Shown here: one piece after another, positions 22,098-32,983 of the stretch | Layout of the letters: every line of letters begins with the position of its first letter | How positions within the stretch are numbered: the stretch's first letter is position 1 | NCBI RefSeq assembly: GCF_041146395.1 | Contig: NC_090989.1 | Coordinates: 53,904,501 to 53,968,500 of the forward strand | Direction of reading: 5' to 3' | DNA from: Eulemur rufifrons | Taxonomy: Eukaryota > Chordata > Mammalia > Primates > Lemuridae | Length of the DNA stretch: 64,000 bases | Translations under genes and position numbers: made by a program | Notes under the pieces: generated by a model | Seen by the model: the letters and a program-made list of their open reading frames with translations, nothing else | Database searches by the model: none | What the model was told of the DNA's origin: nothing

Positions 22098-24396
22098 TTT
22101 TTAAGATAGGGTCTTGCTATGTTGCCCAGGCTGGTCTTGAACTCCTTGCCTAAAGCAGTTCTACTGTGTTGGCCTCCCAAAGTGCTGGGAGTACAGGTGT
22201 GAACCATGCTGCCTGGCCTTATTTAGTGTTTTAAAAGCAAGGCAGTACATGGGGCTGATTTAGCAGATGAGAAGTAAGGGAGTTTGAGAAGTCTCTTACC
22301 CCAGGTTATCAAGGAGAGATTTAAGCTGGGTGTTGTACAGTCAGAGGATAGGGAAGAAAAATCTTACTTTTCCTGGTCTTCCCAGAGTTGCAGGAGTAGC
22401 TAACTGAGCAATCTCTGTCCTCATACCTTCACAGTGTTTCCCAGGCTTGTTCCATTTTACATCAGAAGTGGAAGAAACTGTGGATTCTAAACATTGTTCT
22501 GTATTTGATTCGTCAAATGGAACCAATGTCAGGATCACACTTTCCTCGTCAACTATTTCTTCCTCAGAGAAATTCTGGAAAGAGAAGAGCCAGGCACTGA
22601 TTCTTATTTAATATAATACAACTAAACTGCTTACTTTCAAAGCACAACTAATGAATAAGAAACTGAGAGGGCAGTAAGTGGATGGAGAGAAGAGCTCTGA
22701 GATTCCTTAAATGTGATGTTGATTGGCAGATCCTTAATCAAGGGAAACAAATGAGAAAATGGGCAAACGTCAATTTACAGGTGGGCGATAATGAAAGAGA
22801 AAATAAAAGAGTAGGGCTTGGGTTGGAAGAATTATGTTCCTCAGGGCTTTCCTCCCCATCAGCCAAAACACCAAACACTTTCCCTGTGTCTTCTAAATCT
22901 GAATGGAATCTGTTCCTGCCTTTCCATCTTCTGTCACACCCAAGATTCCCAGATTCAACTTATTAAATTTCACTGGCACCAGCAAGAACCTCCTGTTAGC
23001 CCCAAATCCGTTCTGACTGTCCTTTCTGCACAGATTGCTATCTTGCTTGTCAAAAACTCTTTCGATGGCTTGTTTTTGCTGTTCCGGTTAAAGACGAAAT
23101 TCAGAATAGCCCACAAATCTGTGTATAAATGCCTCAACAGCCTGGCCCCTGCCAGCCCGACCAGCTCAAGACAGCAAGCTTTCTGAGCTTCAGCCACAAG
23201 GGGCTTATTTCAGCTCCCAGACCTGAAGGGAGAGCATGTATCTGTTTTACCGTTTGTAGCATTCACCAAAACTAACAAAGCACCCTACACAATAGGCATT
23301 TCCTGTTGTTTTTATGATCTAAAGAAGGGAAGTTAAAAGGGAAAAGCAGGTAAGTAGGAAAGGACTGACTTAATTCTCACAGTATGTCTCTTCTAGACAT
23401 TTTTTAGTTTCTTGTTCTACAAATGAGGAAATTGAGTCTCAGAAATGAAATGAATAATGCCATGGAGTAACACAAGCTTGAGTACGTATGGTTCTGGTTA
23501 GCTTTTCTTCTCAAATCCAAGGGTGAATAAACTCTATTCCAGCCCTACTGTAACACTCTCCACTAGAGCTGCCGTCATGCCCCTCCCCCTTCCCCAGTTT
23601 AATCTCTTCAAGGGCTTTCTACTACTCTTACTCTTTGTTTGCACATTATGACTTTTACATTTGTATAGCACTTTTTCAAACCACTCCGCTCACTTTCACT
23701 CTTGTCAGCTTCAGAAAAACATTACTTGGCAAATATTACTCCATTATAGAAATAAGTAGGGGCTCAAAGCTCAAAGTAGCTATATGACTTGCCTGTAATC
23801 ATATACCTAATACTGGCTAATTCAGTCCTCTAGCCTGGTACAGTGGTCCCTGTAAATACACTAAGATGGCTTCTCTGTCTAGTTTCTTGTACAGCCCGAC
23901 GTTTGCTAGTCTGGAAACTCATTCGGTACCAAAGGCCATTGGGAGTAGATTACTTCTTACTCCTGGAGGAAAATAAAACAATTGGCCACTTTACTTTCTG
24001 ACTTTATCACATTACCCTTTACTTCTTTCTTTTTATCTTAGCTTTCCTTTTTTAAAAAAAAAAATCATTTTAACATTGTCCAGCTTTGGCTCTTCTTGTC
24101 TTTCCTACAAAATAAATCTTTTCCTTTGGACTAGGAACAAGAAATTTTACTTCTTTCTACTCTCACCCAAATATACACGGAGCCACAGTCACATGAAAGA
24201 AAAGTAACAATCCATTTGCAAAGAGGTGGTTCCAGATGGACGTTTCCTACAGCTGGAAATTAACATTCATGGCAAAAAGGACACGAGCAAGACGTACAGA
24301 GACTTTCAAAAGCGACTCTGACAAAATGAATTCTCTTAGAACAAAACTTACCTTCGTGCTGCTTTCGTGATGTGACTCTGACATTTTCAGCAACAC
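15540..24396 (-). CDS. DPPA2: DPPA2, developmental pluripotency-associated 2 (gene-level span, 7 coding exons)
   Basis: The coding exons on the minus strand are 24384-24352, 22574-22427, 21126-20966, 20873-20820, 20374-20113, 18441-18246 and 15636-15540. They join to 951 nt, giving 316 residues and a TAA stop, with phases 0, 1, 0, 0, 1, 2. The protein reads as DPPA2: an acidic N-terminus containing [12 protein letters not shown], a SAP domain at about residues 93-127, a LASW helix segment at 186-189, and the C-terminal family domain from 220 to about 285. As known from the family, DPPA2 pairs with DPPA4 in the nucleus of pluripotent and germ cells, binds chromatin at CG-rich and bivalent promoters and primes early embryonic genes. 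Its tandem partner DPPA4 lies upstream on the same strand. The C-terminus is about 18 residues longer than the human protein as I remember it. The 5' untranslated exon and exact transcript ends are not resolved. Confidence 0.96.
15955..16048. repeat. Purine tract in DPPA2 last intron
   Basis: About 90 nt of A and G with gga and aag units. Confidence 0.85.
16203..16342 (+). mobile_element. Free left Alu monomer (FLAM-like)
   Basis: Single arm with A tail, in DPPA2 last intron, antisense to the gene. Confidence 0.85.
16360..16850 (+). mobile_element. L2-like old repeat
   Basis: Pyrimidine-rich text of the style found in the L2 3' region; open frame of 133 codons here is not conserved with any family I know. 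In DPPA2 last intron. Confidence 0.4.
17103..17435 (+). mobile_element. Young lemur Alu with perfect target duplication
   Basis: Complete dimer in DPPA2 last intron. Copies aaaagtgacggagaa at 17088-17102 and 17436-17450 are identical. Confidence 0.97.
17780..17945 (+). mobile_element. Internally deleted old Alu
   Basis: Short left start joined to a right arm; ends tgtctctaaaataa. In DPPA2 last intron. Confidence 0.75.
18246..18441 (-). CDS. DPPA2: DPPA2 coding exon 6, C-terminal DPPA2/4 domain (residues 220-285)
   Basis: 196 nt, acceptor CTTTCCCCAG, donor AAGAG|GTGACC, phase 2 out. It encodes the most conserved block: GVRWCVVHG at 220-228, [13 protein letters not shown] near 237-249, and MLCPDCAKR at the end. 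Cys224, His227, Cys279 and Cys282 could form a metal site; that is inference. In the family this domain carries the chromatin and histone-binding role. Confidence 0.97.
18610..18870 (+). mobile_element. MIR
   Basis: tgctttgtgtccaggatttt with a later tatttataggtgagattg and taactttcccagaggcaag fit MIR. In DPPA2 intron 5. Confidence 0.55.
18880..19720. other. DPPA2 intron, nothing recognised
   Basis: Includes two C-runs (near 18966 and 19330) and no gene or repeat I can name. Confidence 0.4.
19725..19875 (+). mobile_element. MIR
   Basis: tctcacaaccattctaagaa and gggctgagtaacttgtcaac fit the MIR core. In DPPA2 intron 5. Confidence 0.55.
20113..20374 (-). CDS. DPPA2: DPPA2 coding exon 5 (residues 133-220)
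   Basis: 262 nt, acceptor CATTTGCAG, donor TTTG|GTAAGATC, phase 0 in and phase 1 out. It starts [12 protein letters not shown], passes through a basic stretch (NKRAKLKES) and the family motif [20 protein letters not shown], and ends AEAFLTQAF. The LASW segment begins the conserved C-terminal region shared with DPPA4. Confidence 0.95.
20510..20735 (+). mobile_element. hAT-Charlie-type short DNA element
   Basis: Ends cagtggttctcaatta and agttaagaaacactacc are inverted; core has ctactgacatctagtgggta. Its middle is a long G-rich run (20565-20628). In DPPA2 intron 4. Confidence 0.6.
20820..20873 (-). CDS. DPPA2: DPPA2 coding exon 4, second part of SAP domain (residues 115-132)
   Basis: A 54-nt microexon reading [18 protein letters not shown], phase 0 on both sides, donor TAT|GTGAGT. 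The acceptor that keeps frame is TTTCCTAAG before 20873. A CAG seven nucleotides further in (start 20866) would shift the frame, so the in-frame AAG acceptor was chosen. The reading matches human KIEVYLRLHRHAYPEQ residue for residue in length. Confidence 0.92.
20966..21126 (-). CDS. DPPA2: DPPA2 coding exon 3, first part of SAP domain (residues 61-114)
   Basis: 161 nt, acceptor TTTTCTCAG, donor GGGAAG|GTTAGTAA, an atypical but usable donor. It encodes the proline-rich linker with VLPLPTILP and the start of the SAP helix-turn-helix, [19 protein letters not shown]. The SAP domain is a short DNA-binding module. The matching DPPA4 exon is also exactly 161 nt, as expected for tandem duplicates. 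Confidence 0.95.
21230..21400 (+). mobile_element. MIR
   Basis: aatgaggtaacagattcagt and gcccaaaatcacacagccat fit the MIR core. In DPPA2 intron 2. Confidence 0.6.
21405..21935. other. DPPA2 intron 2, nothing clear
   Basis: 21740-21900 may hold another MIR remnant; otherwise unassigned. Confidence 0.35.
21940..22219 (-). mobile_element. Old Alu with A-run in the linker
   Basis: Reverse dimer in DPPA2 intron 2; the linker has an unusual A26 run on the plus strand. Confidence 0.85.
22427..22574 (-). CDS. DPPA2: DPPA2 coding exon 2 (residues 12-61)
   Basis: 148 nt between acceptor TTCCAG and donor GAAG|GTATGAG, phase 0 in and phase 1 out. It encodes the acidic N-terminal stretch [20 protein letters not shown] and the conserved [11 protein letters not shown] second, stronger-looking donor GTAAGAT sits 59 nt further on (22367), in the same open frame. 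Only the upstream donor keeps the phase needed by exon 3; the downstream one would run into a TGA within exon 3. The join gives [17 protein letters not shown], which matches the human length at this point. Confidence 0.93.
22975..23275 (+). mobile_element. L2 fragment
   Basis: ccgttctgactgtcctttct, cagcctggcccctgccagcc and cttatttcagctccc fit L2. In DPPA2 intron 1. Confidence 0.55.
23635..23835 (+). mobile_element. MIR
   Basis: Region with tgtatagcactttttcaaac to ctatatgacttgcctgtaat; in DPPA2 intron 1. Confidence 0.55.
24352..24396 (-). CDS. DPPA2: DPPA2 first coding exon (residues 1-11)
   Basis: The ATG is at 24384-24382 and the exon reads [11 protein letters not shown], close to the human start MSDANLDSSKK. 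The donor is AAG|GTAAG with GT at 24351-24350, phase 0. A good acceptor (pyrimidine tract ending CCCCTAG) precedes position 24396, so 12 nt of 5' UTR lie in this exon and at least one untranslated exon must exist upstream. The ATG is the first in the exon. Confidence 0.93.
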
Positions 24397-24439
24397 CTAG
24401 GGGAAGGCAAAGCCAGCAATGTTCAGGATATATGCAGGT

Positions 24440-24563
24440 TATTTTTTTTTTCCTTTTTGCTTTTCTTTTCTTTCTTTTTCTTTTTTTTTTTTTTTAGATG
24501 ACCCTGCTGTGCGCCGGTGGACCCGCCTGCCGCCGGCTAGCGAGACAGCACCCAGGGCCAAAT
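24440..24563 (-). mobile_element. Short GC-rich retroposed fragment with A tail
   Basis: On the minus strand a GC-rich stretch of about 65 nt (24560-24496, including CGCTAGCCGGCGGCAGG) ends directly in an A-rich tail of about 55 nt. That layout suggests a 5'-truncated retrocopy of some RNA. Source not recognised. It sits 44 nt upstream of the DPPA2 first coding exon. Confidence 0.45.
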
Positions 24564-24796
24564 TCTTTTAATCTAAGAATTTCTAGCTTGATATCTCCTT
24601 TTAAAAGCAAATGTCTCCCTTTACTTCCTGTTACCCAGATGACCTTTGTTTTCCATCCCTCCTCTTTTTTCCCCCTCCCTCCTGATCTGACAACATGATA
24701 ATTTTATCTATTTTACATTATCTCTTGTCCATAAGGTAATAGTTGAATTATTGGGAAATTAGATCACTTGAAATACTTTTTTAAAATCAGATTTTT

Positions 24797-25128
24797 GGCC
24801 AGGTGTGGTGGCTCACGCCTGTAATCCTAGCACTTAGGAAGGCCAAGGCGGGAGGATTGCTCGGGTCCAAGAGTTAAAGACCAGCCTGAGCAAGAACAGA
24901 GACTATCGCTATAAAAGAAAAAAGAAAAATTACCTGCGGGTATGGTGACGTGCACCTGTAGTCCCAGCTACTCAGGAGGCTGAGTCGGAGGAACCCTTGA
25001 GCCCTGGAATTTGAGGTTGCCGTGAACTATGACTCCGCCACTGCACTCCAGCCCCAGCAACACAGTGAGACTCTGTCTCAAAAAAAAATAAAAATAAAAA
25101 TAAAAAATAAAAAAATAAAAAAAAAATT
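24797..25128 (+). mobile_element. Alu, older
   Basis: Dimer ending in (aaaat)n, upstream of the DPPA2 start codon in its first intron or promoter-proximal region. Confidence 0.9.
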
Positions 25129-25382
25129 TAGATTTTTGTCCTTATTAAGTTGAAAGTTAGAAGAAAACTGGAAGACAGTTTTAGAGAGGTATAACTGATT
25201 TATGCCCATGGGCGTGTCACTCACTGGGAGACCCTAGATTTAAATTGTGGGGGTTGGGTAACATCATCTCTCTTAGAGCAAGTTCTAAATACAAATATTT
25301 AGCCTGCATTATTGAGCTGGCGAGAAGAGAAGGGTTTGGCTATTCAGAATCAAAGCAACAAGGGTCAAAATATTAAGACAAG

Positions 25383-25683
25383 GCCTGCTCAGCGGCACAT
25401 GCCTGTAATCCTAGCACTCTGGGAGACCGAGGCGGAAGGACTGCTTGAGCTCTGGAGTTCCTTGGAACCAGGCTGAGCAAGAGTGAGACCCCGTCTCTAC
25501 TTAAAATAGAAAAATTAGCTGGGCATCATGGCAAGCGCCTGTAATCCCAGCTACTCGGGCGGCTGAGGCAGGAGGATCGCTTGAGCCCAGGAGTTTGAGG
25601 CTGCAGTGAGCAACAATAATGCCACTGTGCTCTACCCAAGGTGATAGAGTGAGGCTCTATCTCAAAAAAAAAAAAAAAAAAAT
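25383..25683 (+). mobile_element. Alu, older
   Basis: Dimer without long linker; attaagacaag flanks both ends. Confidence 0.9.
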
Positions 25684-26039
25684 TAATTAAGACAAGTAAT
25701 GGAATAATGAAGGCAGGAGGAAGAACTGTAAGCACTTGGGAATTGCTGGAGCAAATCATGGAGGCAGGAAGTGACAAAAGATAAAGCGGATGTTTCCGTG
25801 GGTCACTTTAAAGAGCCAGAGCAGCTAAGGGAAAATGCCATTCACAAATAGCATGGCCGCGCTCAGGATCCAAGTGTCTTTACAGCAGACTTTTTGTGCC
25901 CCAGGAATGGTGCGGTCCGTTTGTCTGAGGACCTAGGGGGCCCACGGTCAGTTTAATTTAGTAATATATTCAAACTGCTGTCTACAAATGCTCAGCTTCA
26001 GTTCGGAAGAAGTGATTGGAAATTTAAATTATGAGGCCC

Positions 26040-26300
26040 CACCCATACCTCCTTAATCTGATCCTTGAGGGCGGGGGCGAAGAAACTGTGCTCCAGCAAG
26101 CCCTCGGGGTAATTCTTACTCTCCTAAAGTCTGGAAGTACTGGCTAGGTCGGAATTTGACCTGAGGACTTTGGAGAAAGGCAAATAATGGCAGTTAATGG
26201 TTGGAATTCCGGCTCCTCCTTTCAGCCTACAAAGCGCACAGCTGGCAGCTTGGGTGCGGCCTCTGGAGATTTTTCCAGGCAATTTAGAGGCCTGAGCTGA
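26040..26300 (-). promoter_or_regulatory. Presumed DPPA2 promoter and untranslated first exon region
   Basis: This is the only GC-richer, repeat-free stretch upstream of the DPPA2 start. On the minus strand it offers two plausible donors, AGGAGA|GTAAGA near 26115 and AAGGAG|GTATGG near 26048, and a GC box (CGCCCCCGCCC) near 26075. One of these probably ends the untranslated exon. No clear TATA box was chosen. Confidence 0.3.
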
Positions 26301-26610
26301 TCCTAGTGCGTTAGCGGTTGTGTTAGGACTTCAAGTGGGAAGACCATTTCATCGCCGTATTTTCTTTTCTTCTTTGCATTTTTTTCACAATATTTTGAAG
26401 TAAATGTCCCTTTCTGTACTGCTTTTAAAAGATTTGTGTAAACGCTGATCACAGACTGAAGTGACTCTCTCCTACCAGACTGTGGCAATCTAAAATTCTC
26501 AGACTCCTCTTAATTCCCATGGGGTTCTGCACAGTGCCCGGTTCATAGAAGGCTCTTAATTAGGTGCAGCAAACAATTCTGAAACGTATTACACCTACTG
26601 AAGTCTGAGG
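26301..26610. other. Nothing recognised
   Basis: Intergenic, just upstream of the presumed DPPA2 promoter. Confidence 0.35.
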
Positions 26611-26616
26611 CTTACT

Positions 26617-26802
26617 GCAGAGGTCCCCAGTTTATGGTGAGTTGTATAATTACTTCATTATACATTACAATGTAATAATAAAGTTCACAATAAATGTAAT
26701 TCACTTGAATCATCTCAAAACCAACCCCTCCCTCCCTGGTCTGTGGAAAAATTGTCTTCCATGAAAATAGTCCCTGGTGCCAAAAAGGTTGGGGATCACT
26801 GG
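26617..26802 (+). mobile_element. MER1-like hAT element, internally deleted
   Basis: Ends gcagaggtccccag and gttggggatcactg; interior has ttatggtgagttgtataatt and gaaaaattgtcttcc. Flanking ggcttact and ggcttagt fit an 8-bp hAT target site. Confidence 0.75.
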
Positions 26803-27021
26803 CTTAGTGTACATACCTTGAAGCTAAAAAGTAGCCACTAACAGGATGCTGAACTTTTAAAATAACCTAGGCTGTAGGATATAGATTTAAAAAGGAAAGG
26901 AATAAAGCATTCTTGAATACTTGTGTTCTAACACTTATTTCAATTGTAGATAATAGTTCTGAAATAAAAATGCATTACCTATTTCAAATATATATTTTAT
27001 TTACTATATTGTAAGTTAAAT

Positions 27022-27392
<371 letters not shown>

Positions 27393-27552
27393 GTTAAATA
27401 TTTATAAATGCATTGTGTTTCTTATTTAGATAAGTGCTTTTCAAAATCCTTTTTTTTTAAATGAGAGGAACATGCTCTACAAAAGTAAATGTTTATGGAG
27501 CACCAAAATATAACAGATAAAAGTAGAGTAACTCAGGGTGAGTTAAAAAACA

Positions 27553-27890
27553 GGCCGGGCGCGGTGGCTCACGCCTGTAATCCTAGCACTCTGGGAGGCC
27601 GAGGTGGGAAGGATCGTTTGAGCTCAGGAGTTTGAGACCAGCCTAAGCAAGAGTGATACCCCATCTCTACTAAAAATAGAAAGAAATTATATAGACAGCT
27701 AAAAATATATATAGAAAAAATTAGCCGGGCATGGTGGCACATGCCTGTAGTCCCAGCTACTTGGGAGGCTGAGACAGGAGGATCCGTTGAGCTCAGGAGT
27801 TTGAGGTTGCTGTGAGCTAGGCTGACACCACGGCACTCACTCTAGCCTGGGCAACAGAGTGAGACTCTGTCTCAAAAAAAAAAAAAAAAA
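27553..27890 (+). mobile_element. Young lemur Alu
   Basis: Near-consensus dimer with the gatcgtttgagctcagg left arm and long A tail. Confidence 0.95.
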
Positions 27891-28098
27891 AAAAAAAAAA
27901 CAAACCGAAACAAACGTAATGCAACCTACAGAACTACAGTTCTAAGAAACAGTTGAAACTATGTATGGTTCAATATTACTACCCTGTGGAAGGGACAGGT
28001 AATGAGTTCTTTAGTTTTCTTAGGTGTAAAATGAAATTGCACTGAAAGCTGTTCCAAATTTGGCCATGTCCTTTAGTTTGAGAAATTGCCACTTAAAG

Positions 28099-28437
<339 letters not shown>

Positions 28438-28581
28438 TTAAAAAGACTATTAAATTCATTTCTTCTTTTCTACTTTAGAGCAATAGTTACAGATCTTCAC
28501 CTTCTTACCAAGAAATAATGGATATTTTTGCTTATTTTTTCTTTTTAAAAAATCTCTTCTGTATCATGGAGCAACAGTCAC

Positions 28582-29272
28582 TGTTGGAGGAATTTTAAAG
28601 TCAGTATCCAAAGCCAGTAAGGCCTGTGAAAGGGGCGGCCTTGCAAAAATAACAGGAAAATACCTAATCCCACAGTAATTTCCCCAGTAAAAGTTAATGA
28701 TCAATCCTATGAGTTCTCTCACTAACAGGTACCCTGCAGAAGTTCTGTTTTGTACAACTTATGGAAAGAGCTGAACGGAAGGAAAATTTCTTTCAAAATT
28801 GTTTTTTTGAGAAGCTGCTTTTACAGAGTTCCTGAGTAAACAGCAGAAGAATGAGCTACAGCCTCAACCATATCTTGAGGGCAGAGTTACATCTGTGATA
28901 ATCCCTTCTCCAAGGAAAGGCAGGAAACCAAGTCTTGGACTTAGACATCCTTGCAGTTTTTATTATCTACCTGCTGCCGGCTTTGTTATCAACTGACAGC
29001 CATCACTATTTTTTTGTCTTTGATTTGTTCCCCTTAAAAGCAGCAAGCCACTTGGCCTTGCTCCTGGCACCCTTTTCTCTTTCTTTGGGATGCCAAGCTC
29101 TCTCTTCCCACGCCCCCCCATCTTTCCCCTCTTTCTCTCTCTCTCTGGCTCTCTCATTCTCTCTGTCCTTCTAAAGAACAAAATACACTTTTTTACCTTT
29201 ATATCTCAATCTCTGCGTGAGAAATCTTTCCCCACCCACCCTGTGAGCACCTACTAGGTTTCCACCCTAACA
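28582..29272 (+). mobile_element. LTR-like unit, TG...CA
   Basis: About 690 bp starting tgttggaggaattttaaag and ending tttccaccctaaca. The last third has a CT-rich run, caaaatacacttttttacc and a short R/U5-like end. Flanks gtcac and gtctg match only partly. Looks like an ERV LTR; family not named and no coding part certain. Confidence 0.45.
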
Positions 29273-29860
29273 GTCTGCCCTCTTCGGTTCTGTGTAACAC
29301 AGTGGACGTGGTTAGGACAGGAGCACAGCAGTCATGGGGAGATGAGGTGATGGGGACAGATTTTGATAATTGAACAGGGAATTGATTTAGCTGTAGGTTC
29401 TCCAATAGTAGATGCAAATTTAGGCATAGCCCCACCAGTAAGTGTGGGAAAACCCGGTTAAAGAAGTCCTTTCTCATACTCCTCTTTGCATATTGGAAGC
29501 TTTTCATTAAGATCTGTTTCCTATGAGGCAAATGGAATATGTGTTAAACCTGTTGGAGTTGGGAACATAAATTCATGTGTCACCTTAAAGTGATAGGAAA
29601 TGTTGGACCCCTGAGCAAATGTCCTCCTATGTCAGGGTGGTGGGTGAGGAAGGATGGGGATTCAAGGCAAGTGAAGTAAACCCAGGCTGCATCCATGTCC
29701 CCATCAGTCACTTGTTTCTTCCAGAGTTTTTTTACCCTTCTCTCTTTACAAGTTCTTCCCCACAGCACACATTTCTAAAAGCCTGTTACACTTAAAACAG
29801 ATACGCATACACAAACACACACGTATCTCCTTTGACACTGGCATTTCTGGCAATGACTTT
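29273..29860. other. Unassigned, perhaps ERV-related
   Basis: Lies behind the LTR-like unit; no frame with recognisable gag, pol or env motifs was seen. Confidence 0.3.
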
Positions 29861-30655
29861 CTTCTTTCTATCACAGTTTAACTTTATGAACATCCCTTCT
29901 TACTCTATCTAGCTCCTTTCCATTCTGATCTAATAGTTCTTCCATCTCTTTTCCCCATCTAACTCCTGGAACATTGATTTCCCATAGAATTCATTCCTCT
30001 GTCTTTGATCATGCCTCACACTTTCCTTGAGTAGCTTCATCTATTTCTTTCAACTACCACCTACCTGCTGATAACTCCCATATATGTATTTCTAGCCCAA
30101 TTTATTTTTATTTATTTATTTATCTATCTATTTATTTATTTATTTTCGGGGGGAACAGGGTCTCACTCTGTTGCCCGGTTTACAATGCAATGGCATCATC
30201 ACAGCTCGCTGCAACTTCAAACTCCTGGGCGCAAGTGATCCTCTCACCTTGACTTCCCAAAGTGCTAGGATTACAGGTGTGAGACACCACCATACCTGGC
30301 CCTCTAGCCTAATCTTTTGGCCTGAATGATTGACCCAAGTTTTAGCATTTCCTATTTTGCACTTCAAACATATTAGAAAATAAACTCATCTTCCCTACCA
30401 ACTGTCAACTTCAGTCTGTATTTTTGCTCTTTTGAAATGTATTATCATCCATCCAGTCATCTAAAGGCAGAAACATAACTATCTTAAAACACTCCCTCTC
30501 CCTAAACTCCAGTGGGTCAAAGCTTTATGGAGCCAAACATGTGCACATCTCTCCTGAATTTGTCTCTCTTGTAATTGTATTGCCATTGCCTTATTCCTTG
30601 TCTGACCTGAGTCACTGAAATCCCTAACTGGTCATATTACCTCCCAGCCAATCCA
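29861..30655 (+). mobile_element. L2-like old repeat, interrupted
   Basis: Pyrimidine-rich L2-like text broken by a (TTTA/TCTA)n run at 30103-30145 and an Alu monomer. Confidence 0.4.
30137..30302 (-). mobile_element. Shortened Alu (monomer size)
   Basis: Reverse; one arm joined directly to the 5' end of the other. Confidence 0.8.
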
Positions 30656-30659
30656 TTCT

Positions 30660-32480
30660 TTGTGTTACAAAATGTTAATTACATGCCATGCTAAGCTGAG
30701 TCTCATAACTAGAAAATTTAGGATCAATGCACACCAGGGTGGGACAGAAAGCAGTTTCAGAAGTTTTGAATTGGTCTTCCCACTACGATGTCTCTTACCC
30801 CAAAGGCCAAGGACTCAATGTGAGGGTTACTCCAACCATCAAGTATATCAATTCCGATTATGCTTTCAGGGACTGGGGAAATGACTCCTGGCTGTGTCTA
30901 TAAAAAAACCAGTGAGCCTCCTTGAACTAAACTTTGGCCAGGACTCCAGTCCTGGCTCCTTTTAGCTTTCACTCTGAAAAGTGGGGGTCATGTCAATACA
31001 GATACTGTATACCATAATCCTCAAAATGTCTTATTTCTCCTTCCCAATATCCAGTCACATGATTTAATGGCTATAGATCTCTTTGGGGAAGGACTGAGGG
31101 AATCGTTATTGACGATACTTGCTGTGATGATACAGGGCCCTTCTCCCCAGGGAGCCAGCCATCTCATCACTTAGTGGGTTCCAGATCTGGACACCAGATC
31201 TGGTTTTTAAAACTAGCTCAGGTCTGGGAACTGAGCAAGAGATCATGACTTTTTATTGGAGTGACTGCCCTCAGCCTCCTGCTCCTCCATTCTTGAATTG
31301 TTTTGATTGTTGATGTCAAGCAGCATCCTTGGCCACGCATCGACTTTGGCCCTCGGGATGTCATGCTCTATTAGCCATCTCCACAGCCCCCTGTGGGTCA
31401 AGCCCCCTTGCCTGCTCTCCAATCTTCCTGGTAATTGCAGCCTCCTTGTTTCTGGTGATTAAGTGTCACCACCTGGCTCTATGACTTCAGAGCCTGTTAT
31501 TCAGTATGTCATTAACAAGCCCAGCTCTGTGACTGCCTCACCTGCCATCAGCCCTGCTTGTAGAGAACCACTGACCTTGTTAGCGATGCTGGTGTTCCCT
31601 CTGTAGCACATTCCTGATGGCCTCGCTGCATGCTGGGTCCTCTGGGCCCTCCCGAGGACCATCCTCTGGTGAGTGTGTGGCCTCACTAAACACATGTATC
31701 CCTGCAGGTCCATTTTCTTCAGCCTGTTTTTCCCTTCTTCTACTGTCTGCCATGTCCAGCTTGGGCATTTCTACTTTGCTCAGTGCTGGCTGTCATTTTC
31801 TCCAGGCCTCTAAGAATCATCGTAGCCATGAATTTGTCCCATCTCTTGGGATCCTCACTAGGATATTAAATCCTGTGCCAGGAGAAAGTGCCCCCAAGGC
31901 AATGAATTCTTGTTTATTCAGTGTGATATTCCAGCCCCTTTGGTCAATTGTTCTCAAAATCTATTGGGGATTACTCCCCTAACTCCTGCCAGGATATGCT
32001 GCTAGCTAACATCTGCAACTTCTTTAGTATATATTCTCTTTCCTCCCTTGTCAGGCCAAGCATTTCCCCAGCTAGGTTATGCTGGAATTTAACTCCAAGT
32101 TATTGGCCTAGTAACTGGAAGAGGAGTTGGGAAGAATTTTTAAGGGGGCCACCTGTCGCCTTGTCGGGAAGGAGCCTGTATGGCATCTTGCAACACAAGA
32201 GTAAAAAACGCTAGCTCTTACTAGGAAAATGCAGGTCACTGCTGCAAGTTCCGAGAATTCAGAGGGGTCTACAGAGCAGTACTCTCAGGGGCATCCATTC
32301 TAATGTCCCCACCCCATGTTTCAGGGTTCTAGATTTTCCCAACCACCTTGCTGACTTTAGAGTAGCCGACCTGCCTTTGCTGAAATTAGAAGTCTCTAGC
32401 TTTGCAGCTTTAACTGTTAGAGCTTCTGTTTGCCACTCAGCTGTGTACCTTCTTCTAACAACAGGAGATATATACCTCTT
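30660..32480. other. Unassigned; possible ERV/MaLR internal sequence
   Basis: Moderately GC-rich DNA with several open frames of 70-121 codons, none with a motif I can name. The general style suggests old ERV-type internal sequence, but this is not proven. Confidence 0.25.
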
Positions 32481-32702
32481 CACAAAGTACTAAATAACAT
32501 GGACACCTTTTTCGGCCTCTATCCACCTGCACCCAGATGCTCAAAATAAACAGCAAAAGAAAAAATATTTTTAAAAAATGAAAAAAAAAAAAAAAGAAAA
32601 CCCAAAGTACTAAGTAAGCTCTTTGGTTCTCACATCTTATTTACATCAGTACTTGTTAATGGCCCTCAGTTTCTCATTATCCCATTGATGGACATTGATA
32701 CA

Positions 32703-32983
32703 ACTTGGTCTCACTTTATTGCCTGGGCTAGAGTGCAATGGCATCATCACAGCTCACAGCAACTTTGAACTCCTGGGCTCAAGCAGTCCTCCTTGCCTCA
32801 GCCTACCAAGCGGCTGGGACTACAGGCGTGTACCACCACGACCAGATAATTTTTCAGATTTTTTGTAGAGACAGGGCTCTCACTCTTGCTCAGGCTGGTC
32901 TTGAACTCCTGGCCTCATGTGATCCTCTGGCCTCGGCCTCCCAGAGTGCTAGGACTATAGGTATAAGCCACTGCCCCAGGCCT
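32703..32983 (-). mobile_element. Older Alu
   Basis: Reverse dimer, right-arm T tail lost. Confidence 0.88.

Noticed and set aside
22368..22538. Downstream donor as the main end of DPPA2 exon 2
   Set aside because: Its phase does not fit exon 3 and leads to an early stop; kept only as a possible alternative.
31617..31982. 121-codon plus frame as a gene
   Set aside because: No start context, splice support or family motif; sequence looks like old repeat.
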